Source of the DNA: an uncultured Lachnospiraceae bacterium
Lineage (GTDB): Bacteria > Bacillota > Clostridia > Lachnospirales > Lachnospiraceae
Length of the DNA stretch: 25,566 bases
Assembly (NCBI GenBank): GCA_910589195.1
Contig: CAJUTC010000044.1
Location: forward strand, 1 to 25,566
Direction: 5' to 3'
Position numbers and translations under genes: made by a program
Notes under the pieces: model-generated
What the model saw: only the letters and a program-made list of their open reading frames with translations
Told to the model about the DNA's origin: nothing
The model's database searches: none
Shown: one piece after another, positions 18,103 through 25,566 of the stretch
Numbering within the stretch: position 1 is the stretch's first letter
How the letters are laid out: the number at the start of each line of letters is the position of its first letter

Positions 18103-18956
18103 ATGGATAAGATAAAAAGAGATATCAGCATGGAGCCAGAGATGCCTCAAGGCTATCATATTGAGTTTGTAACAATCCGCCAGGCAGTACCGATGCACTG
18201 GCATAACGCACTGGAAATCCTGTTTATTTTAAATGGCAGGGCAAAAGTTGTGATCGAACAGAATTCTTACCTTCTTGACCCGTTGGATTTTATTGTTATT
18301 GATTCTTCCAAAACTCATGAAATATTTTATGGGCGAGGGAATACAATGGGGGTGAACCTTCACATTTCTATGCAATTTATCCGCACATTTCTTTGGAACG
18401 CAGAACTTATAAGCTTTTTTGGCTATTCGGGAAAACTGGAGGAAGGGCAAATAAAACCGGCTATGGATATCTGTGAAAAATTAAAGGATATGACTTGTAT
18501 TTTTGTTCGTCCGTCTGACAGTGCCAGGCTTCGTACACAAGCCCTGGTTATGGAGATCCTGGCAGATTTAATAGATTATTTTTCCATTCCTGTCCCTTAC
18601 TCTGCTATGCTGAAAAAAGCAGTTCCATGGAGAAGATGAAACAAATTTGTAATTATATAGAAGAACATTATAGAGAAAGGATTCTTTTATCATCAGCCGC
18701 TCAGCTACTTGGCTTTAATAAGGATTATTTTTGCCGGCTATTTAAAAAAAGTATGGGAGTTTCTTTTGTTAATTATGTCAATCATGTAAGAATGGATCGT
18801 ATTTATCACGATTTGATGGAATCAGATGAAGATATTTTGCGGATTATAGAAAAGCACGGTTTTGAAAATCAGAAGTTGTTTTATAAAATGTTCCGGGAAG
18901 CGTACGGATGTTCGCCAAGAGAATTCCGGGCGGAAGTCAGGAGCGACAGATTATGA
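18103..18956 (+). pseudogene. AraC-family regulator, one frameshift
   Basis: An N-terminal cupin (AVPMHWHNALEILFILNGRA near residue 30; DPLDFIVIDSSKTHEIFY) is followed by an AraC double helix-turn-helix (LLSSAAQLLGFNKDYFCRLF; IIEKHGFENQKLFYKMFREA; YGCSPREFR). The two parts lie in different frames that meet near 18613-18618. Adding one A to that A6 run gives MLKKSSSMEKMKQICNYIEE and one protein of about 285 residues. The start at 18103 has AAAGGAG 9 bases before; TTG 18082 is unlikely. The split falls between sensor and DNA-binding domains. Targets may be the downstream secreted protein and FGGY kinase, or the kinase and transport genes upstream. Family is certain. Confidence 0.75.
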
Positions 18957-19004
18957 AGAAGATAAAAATATTAAGTTTCGAGGGATTATTTGTAAAAAGT
19001 TTTA

Positions 19005-19033
19005 TTGTAAGAACATTTCTTATGTAGTATAAT
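19005..19033 (+). promoter_or_regulatory. Sigma-A-type promoter
   Basis: TTGTAA at 19005-19010, a 17-base spacer, and TATAAT at 19028-19033. It leads into a 120-base leader before the gene at 19153. Confidence 0.7.
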
Positions 19034-19043
19034 TTTGATATTA

Positions 19044-19092
19044 CAGCTTCAGATGTAGGCTTGCTCGGTCTGCTTGGTTCTGAGATAAGCTG
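19044..19092 (+). promoter_or_regulatory. Structured 5' leader
   Basis: CAGCTT at 19044 pairs with AAGCTG at 19087-19092, and the adjoining CAG pairs with CTG at 19080-19082. This makes a bulged stem over a T/G-rich loop. No U-tract follows and I cannot match it to a riboswitch class. Confidence 0.3.
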
Positions 19093-19152
19093 AAACTTTA
19101 AATTATATAATAAGGATATGTTTAAACCGATAATTTTAAGGAGGAAAAAAAC

Positions 19153-19773
19153 ATGAAAAAATTTGATATAAAAAGTTTAATTGCGGGAATGATTATTGGA
19201 ACATTGGGGATTACAACAGTATTTGCGGCAACTGAGATCCGTTCCGCAAGTTTAAGTGACGCAAATCTTATGCTAAACGGGGCTCCATTGTCCCTTAATA
19301 AATCTTTAATTCTTGTTACAATGGATGATGAGCAAACTGCCAGTTTGTATGCGCCAGCAATTGAATTGCTAGAAACGCTTGGATATACCGTTCATTATGA
19401 CAGCGTAACAAATGTGGTTAATGTAGTTACTGGTACTGGCAGCTTTAAGGAATCTGCCAGTAATGGAAATACTGCTTCTGAGAGCAGTGTTGTTATGAAT
19501 TTAACGAATCACGCAGGCCAGAGGAATATAGCAGAATCTGGTTCGTTCCAGGCAGAAGATAATCAAATCTTAACCTTAACAGTTACTTCCGACATTAAAG
19601 GCGGCGCCGTAGATTTATTCTTATTTGATCCCAATGGGAACGAACAGCGAATTACAATCGGATCTGCTGACATCACAAAAGAAATTCCGCTAGAAAAGGG
19701 AATCTGGCAGTACAACTGTTCTGGCATGTTTAAGGATGGAGGGAATGTAACGATTGTAGGTACAATTAAGTAA
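19153..19773 (+). CDS. Secreted protein with copper-amine-oxidase-N-like stalk domain
   Basis: A 206-residue exported protein. A Lys-rich start MKKFDIK, a hydrophobic core and the cleavage region TTVFAATE give a signal peptide of about 25 residues. Residues 30-95 (LSDANLMLNGAPLSLNKSLI, then APAIELLETLGYTVHYDS) resemble the small copper amine oxidase N-terminal-like domains that Firmicutes use as stalks. A serine/asparagine linker follows, then a beta-rich C-terminal part with VDLFLFDPNG. No anchor is seen, so it is probably released or bound to the wall noncovalently. AGGAGG lies 7 bases upstream, and a good promoter and leader precede it. Substrate or ligand is unknown. Confidence 0.6.
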   Translation: MKKFDIKSLIAGMIIGTLGITTVFAATEIRSASLSDANLMLNGAPLSLNKSLILVTMDDEQTASLYAPAIELLETLGYTVHYDSVTNVVNVVTGTGSFKESASNGNTASESSVVMNLTNHAGQRNIAESGSFQAEDNQILTLTVTSDIKGGAVDLFLFDPNGNEQRITIGSADITKEIPLEKGIWQYNCSGMFKDGGNVTIVGTIK

Positions 19774-19816
19774 ACGAAATATTTCCCACCATACACCAAA
19801 GCTTAAAAGGACAGAA

Positions 19817-20245
19817 ATGAAAGGCTGGCATATGAAAATACTCTACTGGATGGTTCAATGCACCTGGGGCGGTCTGCAGACATTTGCAGGTCTGCTTCTA
19901 TTTTTAAAATACCGTACTTGCCGCCATCAGTGGTTTTACGGGTCTGTCCACACGGAATGGGAAGATAAAAGCGGGATTTCATTGGGAATGTTTATTTTTA
20001 CCCCAACGATTGCGGGGAAAGAGGAGAAAAATCTGTTGGTTCATGAGTATGGCCACACATTCCAGTCCCTTATGCTAGGGCCATTTTACTGCTTCGTAAT
20101 CGGGATTCCTTCCATAATATGGTGCCGGTCAAAACGGTTTCAGCAGCTTCGGGAGAAAAAGGGGATTTCCTACTACTCATTTTATACAGAAAAGTGGGCG
20201 GATTGGCTTGGGGAAACCGCAACCAGACTGCGTACCAGTCAATAA
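19817..20245 (+). CDS. Small membrane protein with HEYGH metalloprotease-like motif
   Basis: A 142-residue protein with an N-terminal membrane segment (TFAGLLLFLKY) and a second hydrophobic stretch (PFYCFVIGIPSIIWC). Between them LLVHEYGHTFQSL is a HExxH-type zinc site. A C-terminal YTEKWADWLGE could supply a third ligand Glu. Relatives are common and uncharacterised in Firmicutes. AAAAGGA precedes ATG 19817. It lies 43 bases after the secreted protein, so the two may be made together. A protease role is inferred from the motif only. Confidence 0.55.
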   Translation: MKGWHMKILYWMVQCTWGGLQTFAGLLLFLKYRTCRHQWFYGSVHTEWEDKSGISLGMFIFTPTIAGKEEKNLLVHEYGHTFQSLMLGPFYCFVIGIPSIIWCRSKRFQQLREKKGISYYSFYTEKWADWLGETATRLRTSQ

Positions 20246-20299
20246 AGAGGTAGGATATGGCAAACATCTAAGACTAGCAAAATGGAAAGGCGGTTTGGA

Positions 20300-21685
20300 A
20301 TGAAAGCAGTTGGTCTTGATATTGGCACAACTGCCATAAGCGCAGTTGTATTGGAGCAGGAAGAATCAGAATCCAGCAAACTACACTATCAAAAGGGTCT
20401 GTGGGATTCACATGAGAGAACAGTCCTTGAAGCAAGAACCGTTTTAAACGAATCATTTATTCCGTCAAAGAATCACTGGGAGCGGATACAAGAACCGGAA
20501 GAAATCCTTTGCAGGGCAAAATCTCTTTTGGATGGTTTGCTGCGGGATTATCCCGATGTGAAATCCATCGGCCTGACGGGACAGATGCACGGAATTGTTT
20601 ACCTGAACCAGGAGGGGCAAGCGATTAGTTGCCTTTATACCTGGCAGGACGGAAGGGGAAGCCTACCGGAGTTTAACGGGAGGTCTTTAACAGACCTTAT
20701 AAAAGAGCAGGCAGGCTTTACCACATTTTCCGGATATGGTCTGGTAACTCATTTATACCATGTAAAAAAGAGGCAGGTTCCGGAGGGCAGCGTATCGATC
20801 TGCACCATAGCGGATTACCTGGGAATGCGGTTAGTAGGTCGGACAGAGCCTTTGGTTCATGTTAGCAACGGGGCGGGATTTGGATTTTTTGACAGCGAAC
20901 AGGGATGTTTTTTAGAGGATACAATTAGGAAGATGGGGATGGATCCAGAAATTCTTCCCAAACTGTCTGAGCAAATTGTGGTTCTGGGGGAGTACTGCCA
21001 GATTCCGGTAACCATTGCGATCGGTGATAACCAGGCGAGTTTCCTTGGATCGGTTGGAATCCGGGAGGACTCTATTCTGTTAAATATGGGGACAGGCGGG
21101 CAGGTATCCGTTCTGTCCAAAGAGTATTACCAAATATCCGGGATTGAAACCAGGCCACTGATTGATGGATACCGCCTTTTAGTAGGCGCTTCCTTATGTG
21201 GCGGGAAAGCGTATGGGGTGTTGGAACAGTTTTTCAGAAGCTATGCCGTAGCCGCGGGGGCAAAAGACGGTTCGCAATACCCGGTTATGGAGCAATTAGC
21301 AAGGGCAGGCCAACTGTTAGAAAACAGGCAGGCAGGAAGCCAGATGCAGGTAAGTACCGTATTTGACGGAACCCGCGTGAATCCGGCGGCAAAAGGCAGT
21401 ATAACAGGGATTCGTACCAGCAATTTTACTCCAGAGGGTCTGACATTTGGAGTATTAAGAGGAATGGCCCAGGAATTATTTGACCTATACAATAAGATTC
21501 ATGAAAAAACGGGAATTACGGCAAAGCAGGTAATCGCTTCTGGAAATGGCTTGCGGAAAAATGCGGTTTTGCAGGATATTTTCAGCCAAATGTTTCAAAC
21601 CAGGGTTATCATGGCTCCTTATCAAGAGGAAGCGGCGTGCGGAAGTGGGATCAGCAGCTTGAGAGGCATTGGTTACGATTGTTAA
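20300..21685 (+). CDS. FGGY-family carbohydrate kinase, sedoheptulokinase/xylulokinase-like
   Basis: A 461-residue cytoplasmic sugar kinase. The N-terminal phosphate-1 motif is GLDIGTTAISAVVLE; SIGLTGQMHGIVYLN and YTWQDGRG match the sugar-binding part of sedoheptulokinase/xylulokinase proteins. AIGDNQASFLGSVG has the catalytic Asp, LLNMGTGGQVSVLS is the ATP-binding loop, and ASGNGLRKNAVLQDIF is the adenosine motif. Length is a little short of the usual 480-500 but all motifs are present. I choose 20300 because GGAAAGG lies upstream; the frame also opens at 20282. It is likely in one transcript with the two preceding genes, from the promoter at 19005. The substrate is a ketose or polyol, not fixed by the sequence. 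Confidence 0.78.
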   Translation: MKAVGLDIGTTAISAVVLEQEESESSKLHYQKGLWDSHERTVLEARTVLNESFIPSKNHWERIQEPEEILCRAKSLLDGLLRDYPDVKSIGLTGQMHGIVYLNQEGQAISCLYTWQDGRGSLPEFNGRSLTDLIKEQAGFTTFSGYGLVTHLYHVKKRQVPEGSVSICTIADYLGMRLVGRTEPLVHVSNGAGFGFFDSEQGCFLEDTIRKMGMDPEILPKLSEQIVVLGEYCQIPVTIAIGDNQASFLGSVGIREDSILLNMGTGGQVSVLSKEYYQISGIETRPLIDGYRLLVGASLCGGKAYGVLEQFFRSYAVAAGAKDGSQYPVMEQLARAGQLLENRQAGSQMQVSTVFDGTRVNPAAKGSITGIRTSNFTPEGLTFGVLRGMAQELFDLYNKIHEKTGITAKQVIASGNGLRKNAVLQDIFSQMFQTRVIMAPYQEEAACGSGISSLRGIGYDC

Positions 21686-21690
21686 TCAGG

Positions 21691-21801
21691 ATGGATAAAG
21701 GAATTGATATACATAAAAAGCGGAGGATTCATACTTTATGTAGATATCTGGAAAAGGATCAAACAGGTGAGGATGTGTTAAAAGGGCTGATTTTAAAATA
21801 G
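21691..21801 (+). other. Possible 36-residue ORF before the terminator
   Basis: An ATG 6 bases after the kinase stop opens 36 charged codons (MDKGIDIHKKRRIHTLCRYL and on, ending LKGLILK) and stops 26 bases before the terminator. The ribosome site is weak. It could be a small protein translated by coupling, or chance. Unrecognised. Confidence 0.3.
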
Positions 21802-21827
21802 GGTAATATGTATGATATGAAAGGAAA

Positions 21828-21852
21828 CCGGGTGTATGGAATCGGCACCCGG
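21828..21852 (+). terminator. Rho-independent terminator
   Basis: CCGGGTG at 21828-21834 pairs with CACCCGG at 21846-21852, followed by CTTTGTTTTTGG. It ends the kinase transcript. Confidence 0.8.
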
Positions 21853-21922
21853 CTTTGTTTTTGGGAAACATATAAAAAAATTAGTAAAAATAAGGATATG
21901 AAATGATTTTTGTAATGCTTCG

Positions 21923-21973
21923 TATGGTATAATAAAGAAACATATCCTTATCTACAGCCTGACGGCTGTGGAC
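21923..21973 (+). repeat. Dispersed 52-bp repeat, copy 2; likely promoter of the BTAD gene
   Basis: This copy pairs with the inverted one at 204-255. It carries an extended -10, TGGTATAAT at 21926-21933, then GAAACATATC and the hairpin ACAGCC-TGAC-GGCTGT. It lies about 100 bases before the BTAD start on the same strand. Sequence match is seen; promoter role is inferred. Confidence 0.6.
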
Positions 21974-22003
21974 GGAAAATAAAATTTAGAATGAAAAATA
22001 GAA

Positions 22004-22049
22004 TATTCTGGTCGTTGTGTTTGATTGATATCTTACATCCGCCAGAATA
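22004..22049 (+). promoter_or_regulatory. Inverted repeat before the BTAD ribosome site
   Basis: TATTCTGG at 22004-22011 and CCAGAATA at 22042-22049 are perfect inverse copies 30 bases apart. They end 4 bases before AGGAGG at 22054-22059. Candidate operator for autoregulation, or an RNA stem affecting translation. Confidence 0.35.
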
Positions 22050-22069
22050 AAACAGGAGGTGCTTAAACA

Positions 22070-23296
22070 TTGGAGGCTCAAAGGGGAGGCTTTTATGCCC
22101 GGTTTTTAGGCGGCTTTTTCCTGGAGTTTGAAGGGAAATCAATTAAGATTACAAAAAATCTAAAGCAAAAAAGTATGCAAATCCTGCTGATCCTTTTAAA
22201 AGCAGGTTCAGAAGGGATTTCCCGCAGTCAGTTGATTGAAATGCTGGAATGGGAAGGGGAACTGTATGAGAAAAAGCTGAATAATTTAAGATGCCAAACT
22301 TGCAAACTTCGCAAGTTTATTTGTGAGTCCGGGTTTCCGGAGGGCAATTATATTTTGAATTTAAAGGGGCAGTATTACTTTAGCCTGGATTATAAAATAG
22401 AAACGGATATTGGAAGGATTGAAAAGATATACAAAAAGCTGAGAAGCCAGCCAGACCTTGAAAAACTGGAAGCCAGGCTTCGTGAAATTTATGACCTGTA
22501 TCAGGGGGAATTTCTTCCTTCCCTAACAGCAGAGGAATGGGCAGTGGTGGAAAATGCCCATTACCACACTATTTATACCTGGAGTTTAAACAGACTTTGC
22601 CAGATATTAAGGGAACGAAATGATTATTCGGGACTGCTGCAGCTTTCTGCCAAAGCCAGCCAGATCCATCCCTTTGATGAGTGGCAGGCAGTTCAGATTG
22701 AATGCTTAATGGCTCAAAACAAATACCGGGATGCGGCTGAGATTACAGAAAAGGCTAATGAAGTGTTTGCAAAAGAGTTAGGGATTGTGCCGTTTCAAAA
22801 AAGGATGGAAGGATTTTCGGAATCAGAGCGAAAGGTAAAGCAGGATCGGGAGATAATGGATCAGGTGATGGAAAGCCTTTCAGAGGAGCCAAGGGAGCCT
22901 GGGGCATACCAGTGCAGCTATTCCAGCTTTATTGATGTATGCCGGTTTTTGGTTCGGGTATCGGAACGGACAGGAAAGGAATTGCTGCTTCTGCTGTGTA
23001 CATTGAATTGGGATTCCAAAGAACATTTGGAAGAAACACAAGAAAAAGACGAAACTTTGAAAAAACAGATGAAGCAGTTTGAACGTATTTTGGCAGGATT
23101 AATACGGAATCAGGACGTTTACACTCAGTACAGTAAAAGCCAGTTTTTGGTGCTGCTGACTTTGGCCGGGAAGGAACGAGCCTCAATTATCAAACGGCTT
23201 TGCCAGGGTTGGAAGGAATTTGAAGAAAAAGAAAATTTGACAATCGAATTGGAAATACAGGCGTTGGATACGTTTTTCAGAAAGGAGGCCATATAA
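22070..23296 (+). CDS. BTAD-domain (SARP-like) transcriptional regulator
   Basis: A 408-residue regulator. Residues 8-100 form a winged-helix part (FLGGFFLEFEGKSIKI; ILLILLKAGSEGISRSQLI) as in OmpR-type DNA-binding domains of SARP proteins. Residues about 110-250 are the bacterial transcriptional activator domain, a helical repeat fold: LYQGEFLPSLTAEEWAVVE is the typical signature. The last 140 residues (from YSSFIDVCRFLVRV) look like a nucleotide-cyclase-like or other sensing domain without clear catalytic residues. The start codon is TTG behind AGGAGG, with a spacing of 10. Such regulators in Lachnospiraceae often sit with a small partner and a secreted protein, as here, and probably control them. 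Confidence 0.75.
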   Translation: MEAQRGGFYARFLGGFFLEFEGKSIKITKNLKQKSMQILLILLKAGSEGISRSQLIEMLEWEGELYEKKLNNLRCQTCKLRKFICESGFPEGNYILNLKGQYYFSLDYKIETDIGRIEKIYKKLRSQPDLEKLEARLREIYDLYQGEFLPSLTAEEWAVVENAHYHTIYTWSLNRLCQILRERNDYSGLLQLSAKASQIHPFDEWQAVQIECLMAQNKYRDAAEITEKANEVFAKELGIVPFQKRMEGFSESERKVKQDREIMDQVMESLSEEPREPGAYQCSYSSFIDVCRFLVRVSERTGKELLLLLCTLNWDSKEHLEETQEKDETLKKQMKQFERILAGLIRNQDVYTQYSKSQFLVLLTLAGKERASIIKRLCQGWKEFEEKENLTIELEIQALDTFFRKEAI

Positions 23297-23297
23297 A

Positions 23298-23486
23298 ATG
23301 GGAACAAACCAGACCTTTCTTGTACATATTGTGGAAGATCAGAATGCCACATGGCAGGGGGATATTACTTGGCTGGATCAAGATAAAACAGAAGGGTTCC
23401 GAAGCCTTTTAGAATTAATTAAACTGATAGACGGGGCAGTGGGTTCTGAGAAAAAGGAAGAGGAAATGCGACGGCTGACCGGATAG
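23298..23486 (+). CDS. Small protein paired with the BTAD regulator
   Basis: A 62-residue protein starting 1 base after the BTAD stop, with AAAGGAGG overlapping the upstream gene, so translation is coupled. It reads NQTFLVHIVEDQNATWQGDI, then TWLDQDKTEGFRSLLELIKLI and a charged tail. A beta-hairpin with a conserved-looking TWQG and a helix FRSLLELIKL are visible. I know of similar short proteins beside BTAD genes in Clostridia but no function. It could be an adaptor of the regulator. Confidence 0.6.
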   Translation: MGTNQTFLVHIVEDQNATWQGDITWLDQDKTEGFRSLLELIKLIDGAVGSEKKEEEMRRLTG

Positions 23487-23511
23487 ATATTGGGGCCTTA
23501 CTGTGGCATTA

Positions 23512-24229
23512 ATGGAATAGGATAAGGAAGTCCAGCGGTTAACCGGAAGGAGAAGGCATCAAAAGGGAAAGGCGAATAAGCATGTTATAAAGAAGTCCGT
23601 AAACATTACAAACGTTTGGTATCTTTTCTTCTGTTGCAGCTATGGTGATTACAAATGTAGGCGGTAACGCTGGTACCATATTTGCGTCAGACAGCGGAAA
23701 AGAGCGAGAAGTATCATTATTTATGGCAGATGGCCAGGAAATCTTGGAAGAGATCCAGGGATTAACGGATCAAGATCCCTTTAGCCAGGAAGAATTAGAG
23801 CTGGACTCTAATAAAAAGAGTCTGGTCAAAAAATACGAAAAGCTTTTAAAACCGGAGGAAGGAAAGGTTTATGAGCTGGATATTGACTGTCAGCTTGCTT
23901 TTGAAGGAATATCACTGAGAGTTTTTTATAATTAAGGAAGAAAAGGAAGTAATTTTCCTGTTTTTAAATGAAAGCAGTCAGGCAGTAGATTGCTGCATGA
24001 ATATTGACGGGTATGAAACGAAGTTGGTAACAGTAGAAGCCAATGAAGCAAATATAACAGAAGAAACCCGGGGCGAAGAAGAAAGCAGCGAGGAAGAAGC
24101 GGAAGGAAACAGCGAAGGGCAAAGTGCTTCTGGAGGTAACTCGGGGGGTTATCCGGCGGATTTTCAGGAGGCAGCTCTGGCCAGACCTCGGAAACCAGGC
24201 CTGGCCAGGCGCTAGATTCTGATACCTGA
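23512..24229 (+). pseudogene. Decayed secreted protein gene of the BTAD cluster
   Basis: Coding signal continues across several frames. A basic n-region (RRRHQKGKANKHVIKKS) is followed in another frame by a signal-peptide core FGIFSSVAAMVITNVGG with cleavage near IFASDS. Then about 90 residues run to a stop at 23933-23935. Dropping one T there joins it to EEKEVIFLFLNESSQ and on to an acidic, Ser/Gly-rich tail (EEESSEEEAEGNSEG). A further shift near 24150 would restore a Gly/Ser repeat ending LDSDT at 24229. An in-frame TAG (23518) follows the most upstream ATG. At least three lesions make a true pseudogene more likely here than elsewhere. Function unknown; probably a surface protein. Confidence 0.45.
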
Positions 24230-24480
24230 ACTGCGGTAAGGACTTGGCCGTCCTCAACCTGGACAGTGGAATACGGTCTAATCCACTTGGAGAGGGCAGA
24301 TTTGGATACGTCGTATTCCCGGCAGAGCTGTGACTGGGTTTTGCCGTTCGGATAAAGGGAAACAAGGGACTTTTTAAAATCTTCATCATACTTGTTTTGT
24401 GTTGTCATGTGAATACCTCCTTTTTGGTGTCTGATTTATTGTAACAGGTAATGCAAATTTGTGTCTACTTTTTTAGTATA
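24220..24480 (-). mobile_element. IS3-family insertion sequence remnant (left end)
   Basis: The piece holds the 5' end of an IS3-type orfA plus the 70 bases before it. On the minus strand these end in TATACTAAAAAAGTAGACAC (24480-24461), typical in character for termini of this group. The rest of orfA, orfB and the other end are absent. It abuts the reconstructed end of the decayed gene at 24229. No target duplication could be seen because one end is missing. Confidence 0.55.
24223..24408 (-). pseudogene. Truncated IS3-type transposase OrfA
   Basis: The minus-strand frame starts at 24408 behind AGGAGG and reads MTTQNKYDEDFKKSLVSLYP. The helix-turn-helix follows (CREYDVSKSALSKWI), then the DDGxVLTA-like stretch VEDGQVLTAVQV at residues 51-62. 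Homology to the family stops there; the expected leucine-zipper segment is missing and the frame runs on into antisense of the neighbouring gene. The DNA-binding part could be made but a working transposase could not. Confidence 0.65.
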
Positions 24481-24815
24481 GTTCCAACGAAGGCGTTCCT
24501 TTATTTGGTATTCCAAGGACTGGCGATCGGAATGTTCCGGCAGGGCGCTGTTAGGAATAATGGTATTATCTTTTATGGCAGCTTGCGGGATTCATGTAAA
24601 GAAAAAGAGGGAAGAAGAGTAACGTACATTCTGAAACTATGGGAACGATAGACGGATAGTCTGATTCAAAATAAAATCATGGCAGAAAGAAGCAGGAACG
24701 AAATCAAAAAGTAGGCTGAATGAAAAGGAGTATCGGAAACGTTGTAAGATCCATAGTATTTTATAACGTGCCATGCTCCTTTAATTTGCTGTGACAGCTT
24801 TGTGCTTTGGCATTC
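24481..24815. other. Region without a supported gene
   Basis: A frame open from 24451 to 24651 begins inside the IS remnant, lacks a ribosome site and is not recognised. AAAGGAG (24724-24730) and CTCCTTT (24776-24782) enclose ACGTTGTAA/TTATAACGT, a nested stem followed by AATTT. It may be a terminator or a small RNA. Confidence 0.35.
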
Positions 24816-24844
24816 TTGTAATCCATTAACCAAAATGCTATAAT
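24816..24844 (+). promoter_or_regulatory. Sigma-A-type promoter of the DUF6864/ATPase pair
   Basis: TTGTAA at 24816-24821, a 17-base spacer, and TATAAT at 24839-24844 with a TGC extension (extended -10). It lies about 110 bases before the gene at 24957. Confidence 0.7.
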
Positions 24845-24956
24845 TTATTTTAAGAGTTAAGCGTTTGCAAGGGCAAGGCTTCTCAAAAGCAGAAGTGGCG
24901 CCAAAAAGGCCAAAATAGCCAGAAAATAGTAGAAGGAATGAAATGAGGTGTTTTGT

Positions 24957-25313
24957 ATGAATACTGTAATAAAAACAGGAAAATATGAAATTGTAGAGTC
25001 AAAGGTACTTTTTTTAGACAGCCTTGATTCAGAACTTTGGATCCATCTGGCAGTAGATGGGGAACTTCTTGGAGATATCCAAATACAGTTTACTGTACAG
25101 GAAAAAAAAGAACCTGTTATAAGATGTGAATTGGAAAACAATATTCTTACAATAATATGTGTTAACTTTAACCAGTCATTCGGATCTGGCACAACAGAAC
25201 CGATTGAGATAGGGATAGTAAGAGGAAAAAGCGTAAAGTTTCATATGTGGTCGTATTTAATGGGACATCAGAAGGTAAGGAAAATCGAATATAATATTTT
25301 CAGGGAGATATAA
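24957..25313 (+). CDS. DUF6864-like protein
   Basis: A 118-residue protein without signal peptide or membrane segment, mostly beta-strand in character. The stretch VNFNQSFGSGTTEPIEIG near residue 75 matches the pattern I recall for the DUF6864 family (NFN..GSGTTEP..IG). The start is ATG 24957 behind GAGGTG; a GTG at 24948 is in frame but overlaps that site. The AAA ATPase gene follows by 1 base, so the two form an operon from the promoter at 24816. In other genomes such small proteins stand beside OLD-like ATPases. Function unknown; a phage-defence accessory is plausible. Confidence 0.6.
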   Translation: MNTVIKTGKYEIVESKVLFLDSLDSELWIHLAVDGELLGDIQIQFTVQEKKEPVIRCELENNILTIICVNFNQSFGSGTTEPIEIGIVRGKSVKFHMWSYLMGHQKVRKIEYNIFREI

Positions 25314-25314
25314 A

Positions 25315-25566
25315 ATGGAAAAATCAGGGTTTTCGATTCGGCAATTCGAAATTCCAGTGGCGCAAAATGACAGTGATTTTGAAGAAAAATCGGGTGTTTA
25401 TCCAGTTTGCGCATTCCGCCTAATTCATTTCAAGGCATTCCGGGATACTGGCTGGATCAAAATAAATCATTTAACATTACTGCTGGGAGAAAATTCCTCT
25501 GGAAAAAGCGCGCTTTACCAGGGTCTTTTAATGGTGTCAGAAGCGTATCAGTATTTGATGCAGGAG
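25315..25566 (+). CDS. AAA/SMC-like ATPase, 5' part (runs off the window)
   Basis: 84 codons up to the window end. After a short N-terminal segment, the strand INHLTLLLGENSSGKSALYQ contains a Walker A motif of the AAA_15/OLD/SMC type (GENSSGKS). That place, about 50 residues from the start and after the sequence FRLIHFKAFRDTGWIKI, is usual for the family. The remaining domains, such as a Toprim or other nuclease that would set its class, lie beyond the window. It starts 1 base after the DUF6864-like stop. ATPase is certain; defence role is inference. Confidence 0.75.
   Translation, partial: MEKSGFSIRQFEIPVAQNDSDFEEKSGVYPVCAFRLIHFKAFRDTGWIKINHLTLLLGENSSGKSALYQGLLMVSEAYQYLMQE

Noticed and set aside
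23932..24408. A 158-residue transposase as one intact gene
   Set aside because: Only the first 62 or so residues look like OrfA; the rest is antisense of the Gly/Ser/Glu-rich tail of the neighbouring gene.
24451..24651. Plus-strand ORF of 66 codons
   Set aside because: It starts within the IS remnant, has no ribosome site and matches nothing I know; its second half could be a gene fragment but cannot be supported.
1..25566. Genome-wide recoding of TAG as an amino acid
   Set aside because: TAG also ends several intact genes at natural positions (2031, 5770, 6953, 9143, 13905, 16358), so it is a working stop.

Overview
The window looks like an accessory, carbohydrate-handling stretch of a Gram-positive anaerobe of the Clostridia, most likely a gut Lachnospiraceae. 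This rests on A/G-rich Shine-Dalgarno sequences (AGGAGG, GGAGG) before most genes, TTGTAA-17-TATAAT promoters, moderate GC, NuoG/NuoF-type ferredoxin-rich flavoenzymes, and AraC and BTAD regulators. No rRNA, tRNA or CRISPR array was seen.

Region 1 (1-12825) is a plus-strand cluster that matches gut C-glycoside catabolism. It holds a Gfo/Idh/MocA oxidoreductase (DgpA-like), the small and large subunits of a C-glycoside deglycosidase (DgpB/DgpC-like), and a second Gfo/Idh/MocA enzyme. These are followed by an FAD flavoprotein of the fumarate-reductase type, an MFS transporter, a NuoG-GltD fusion and a NuoF-like Fe-S protein. The cluster closes with an AraC regulator fused to a GH39-like domain and a very strong terminator. 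The proposed logic is oxidation of the glycosyl C3, cleavage of the C-C bond by beta-elimination, and recovery of the resulting keto/enone sugar by reduction. The flavoprotein plus Fe-S chain is a candidate, unproven, enone reductase.

Region 2 (12826-17680) carries a flavodoxin-like Fe-S/zinc oxidoreductase, a GPH-family sugar symporter, a second TIM-barrel sugar isomerase and a ROK glucokinase. These would fit uptake of the glycoside and use of the released sugar.

Region 3 (17681-21860) has a very short minus-strand ORF with a perfect Shine-Dalgarno, another AraC regulator, a secreted stalk-like protein, a small membrane HEYGH metalloprotease-like protein and an FGGY kinase.

Region 4 (21861-25566) has a BTAD (SARP-like) regulator with a small partner gene and a decayed secreted protein that abuts an IS3-type orfA remnant. 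The window ends in a DUF6864-like gene and the start of an AAA ATPase, a possible defence pair.

Many genes are broken by single-base indels in short homopolymers (near 2540, 3474, 5820, 17041 and 18615). Two genes, and possibly a third, carry an in-frame TAG. Either the assembly is under-polished or this locus is decaying. Function calls for those genes assume the lesion is repaired.
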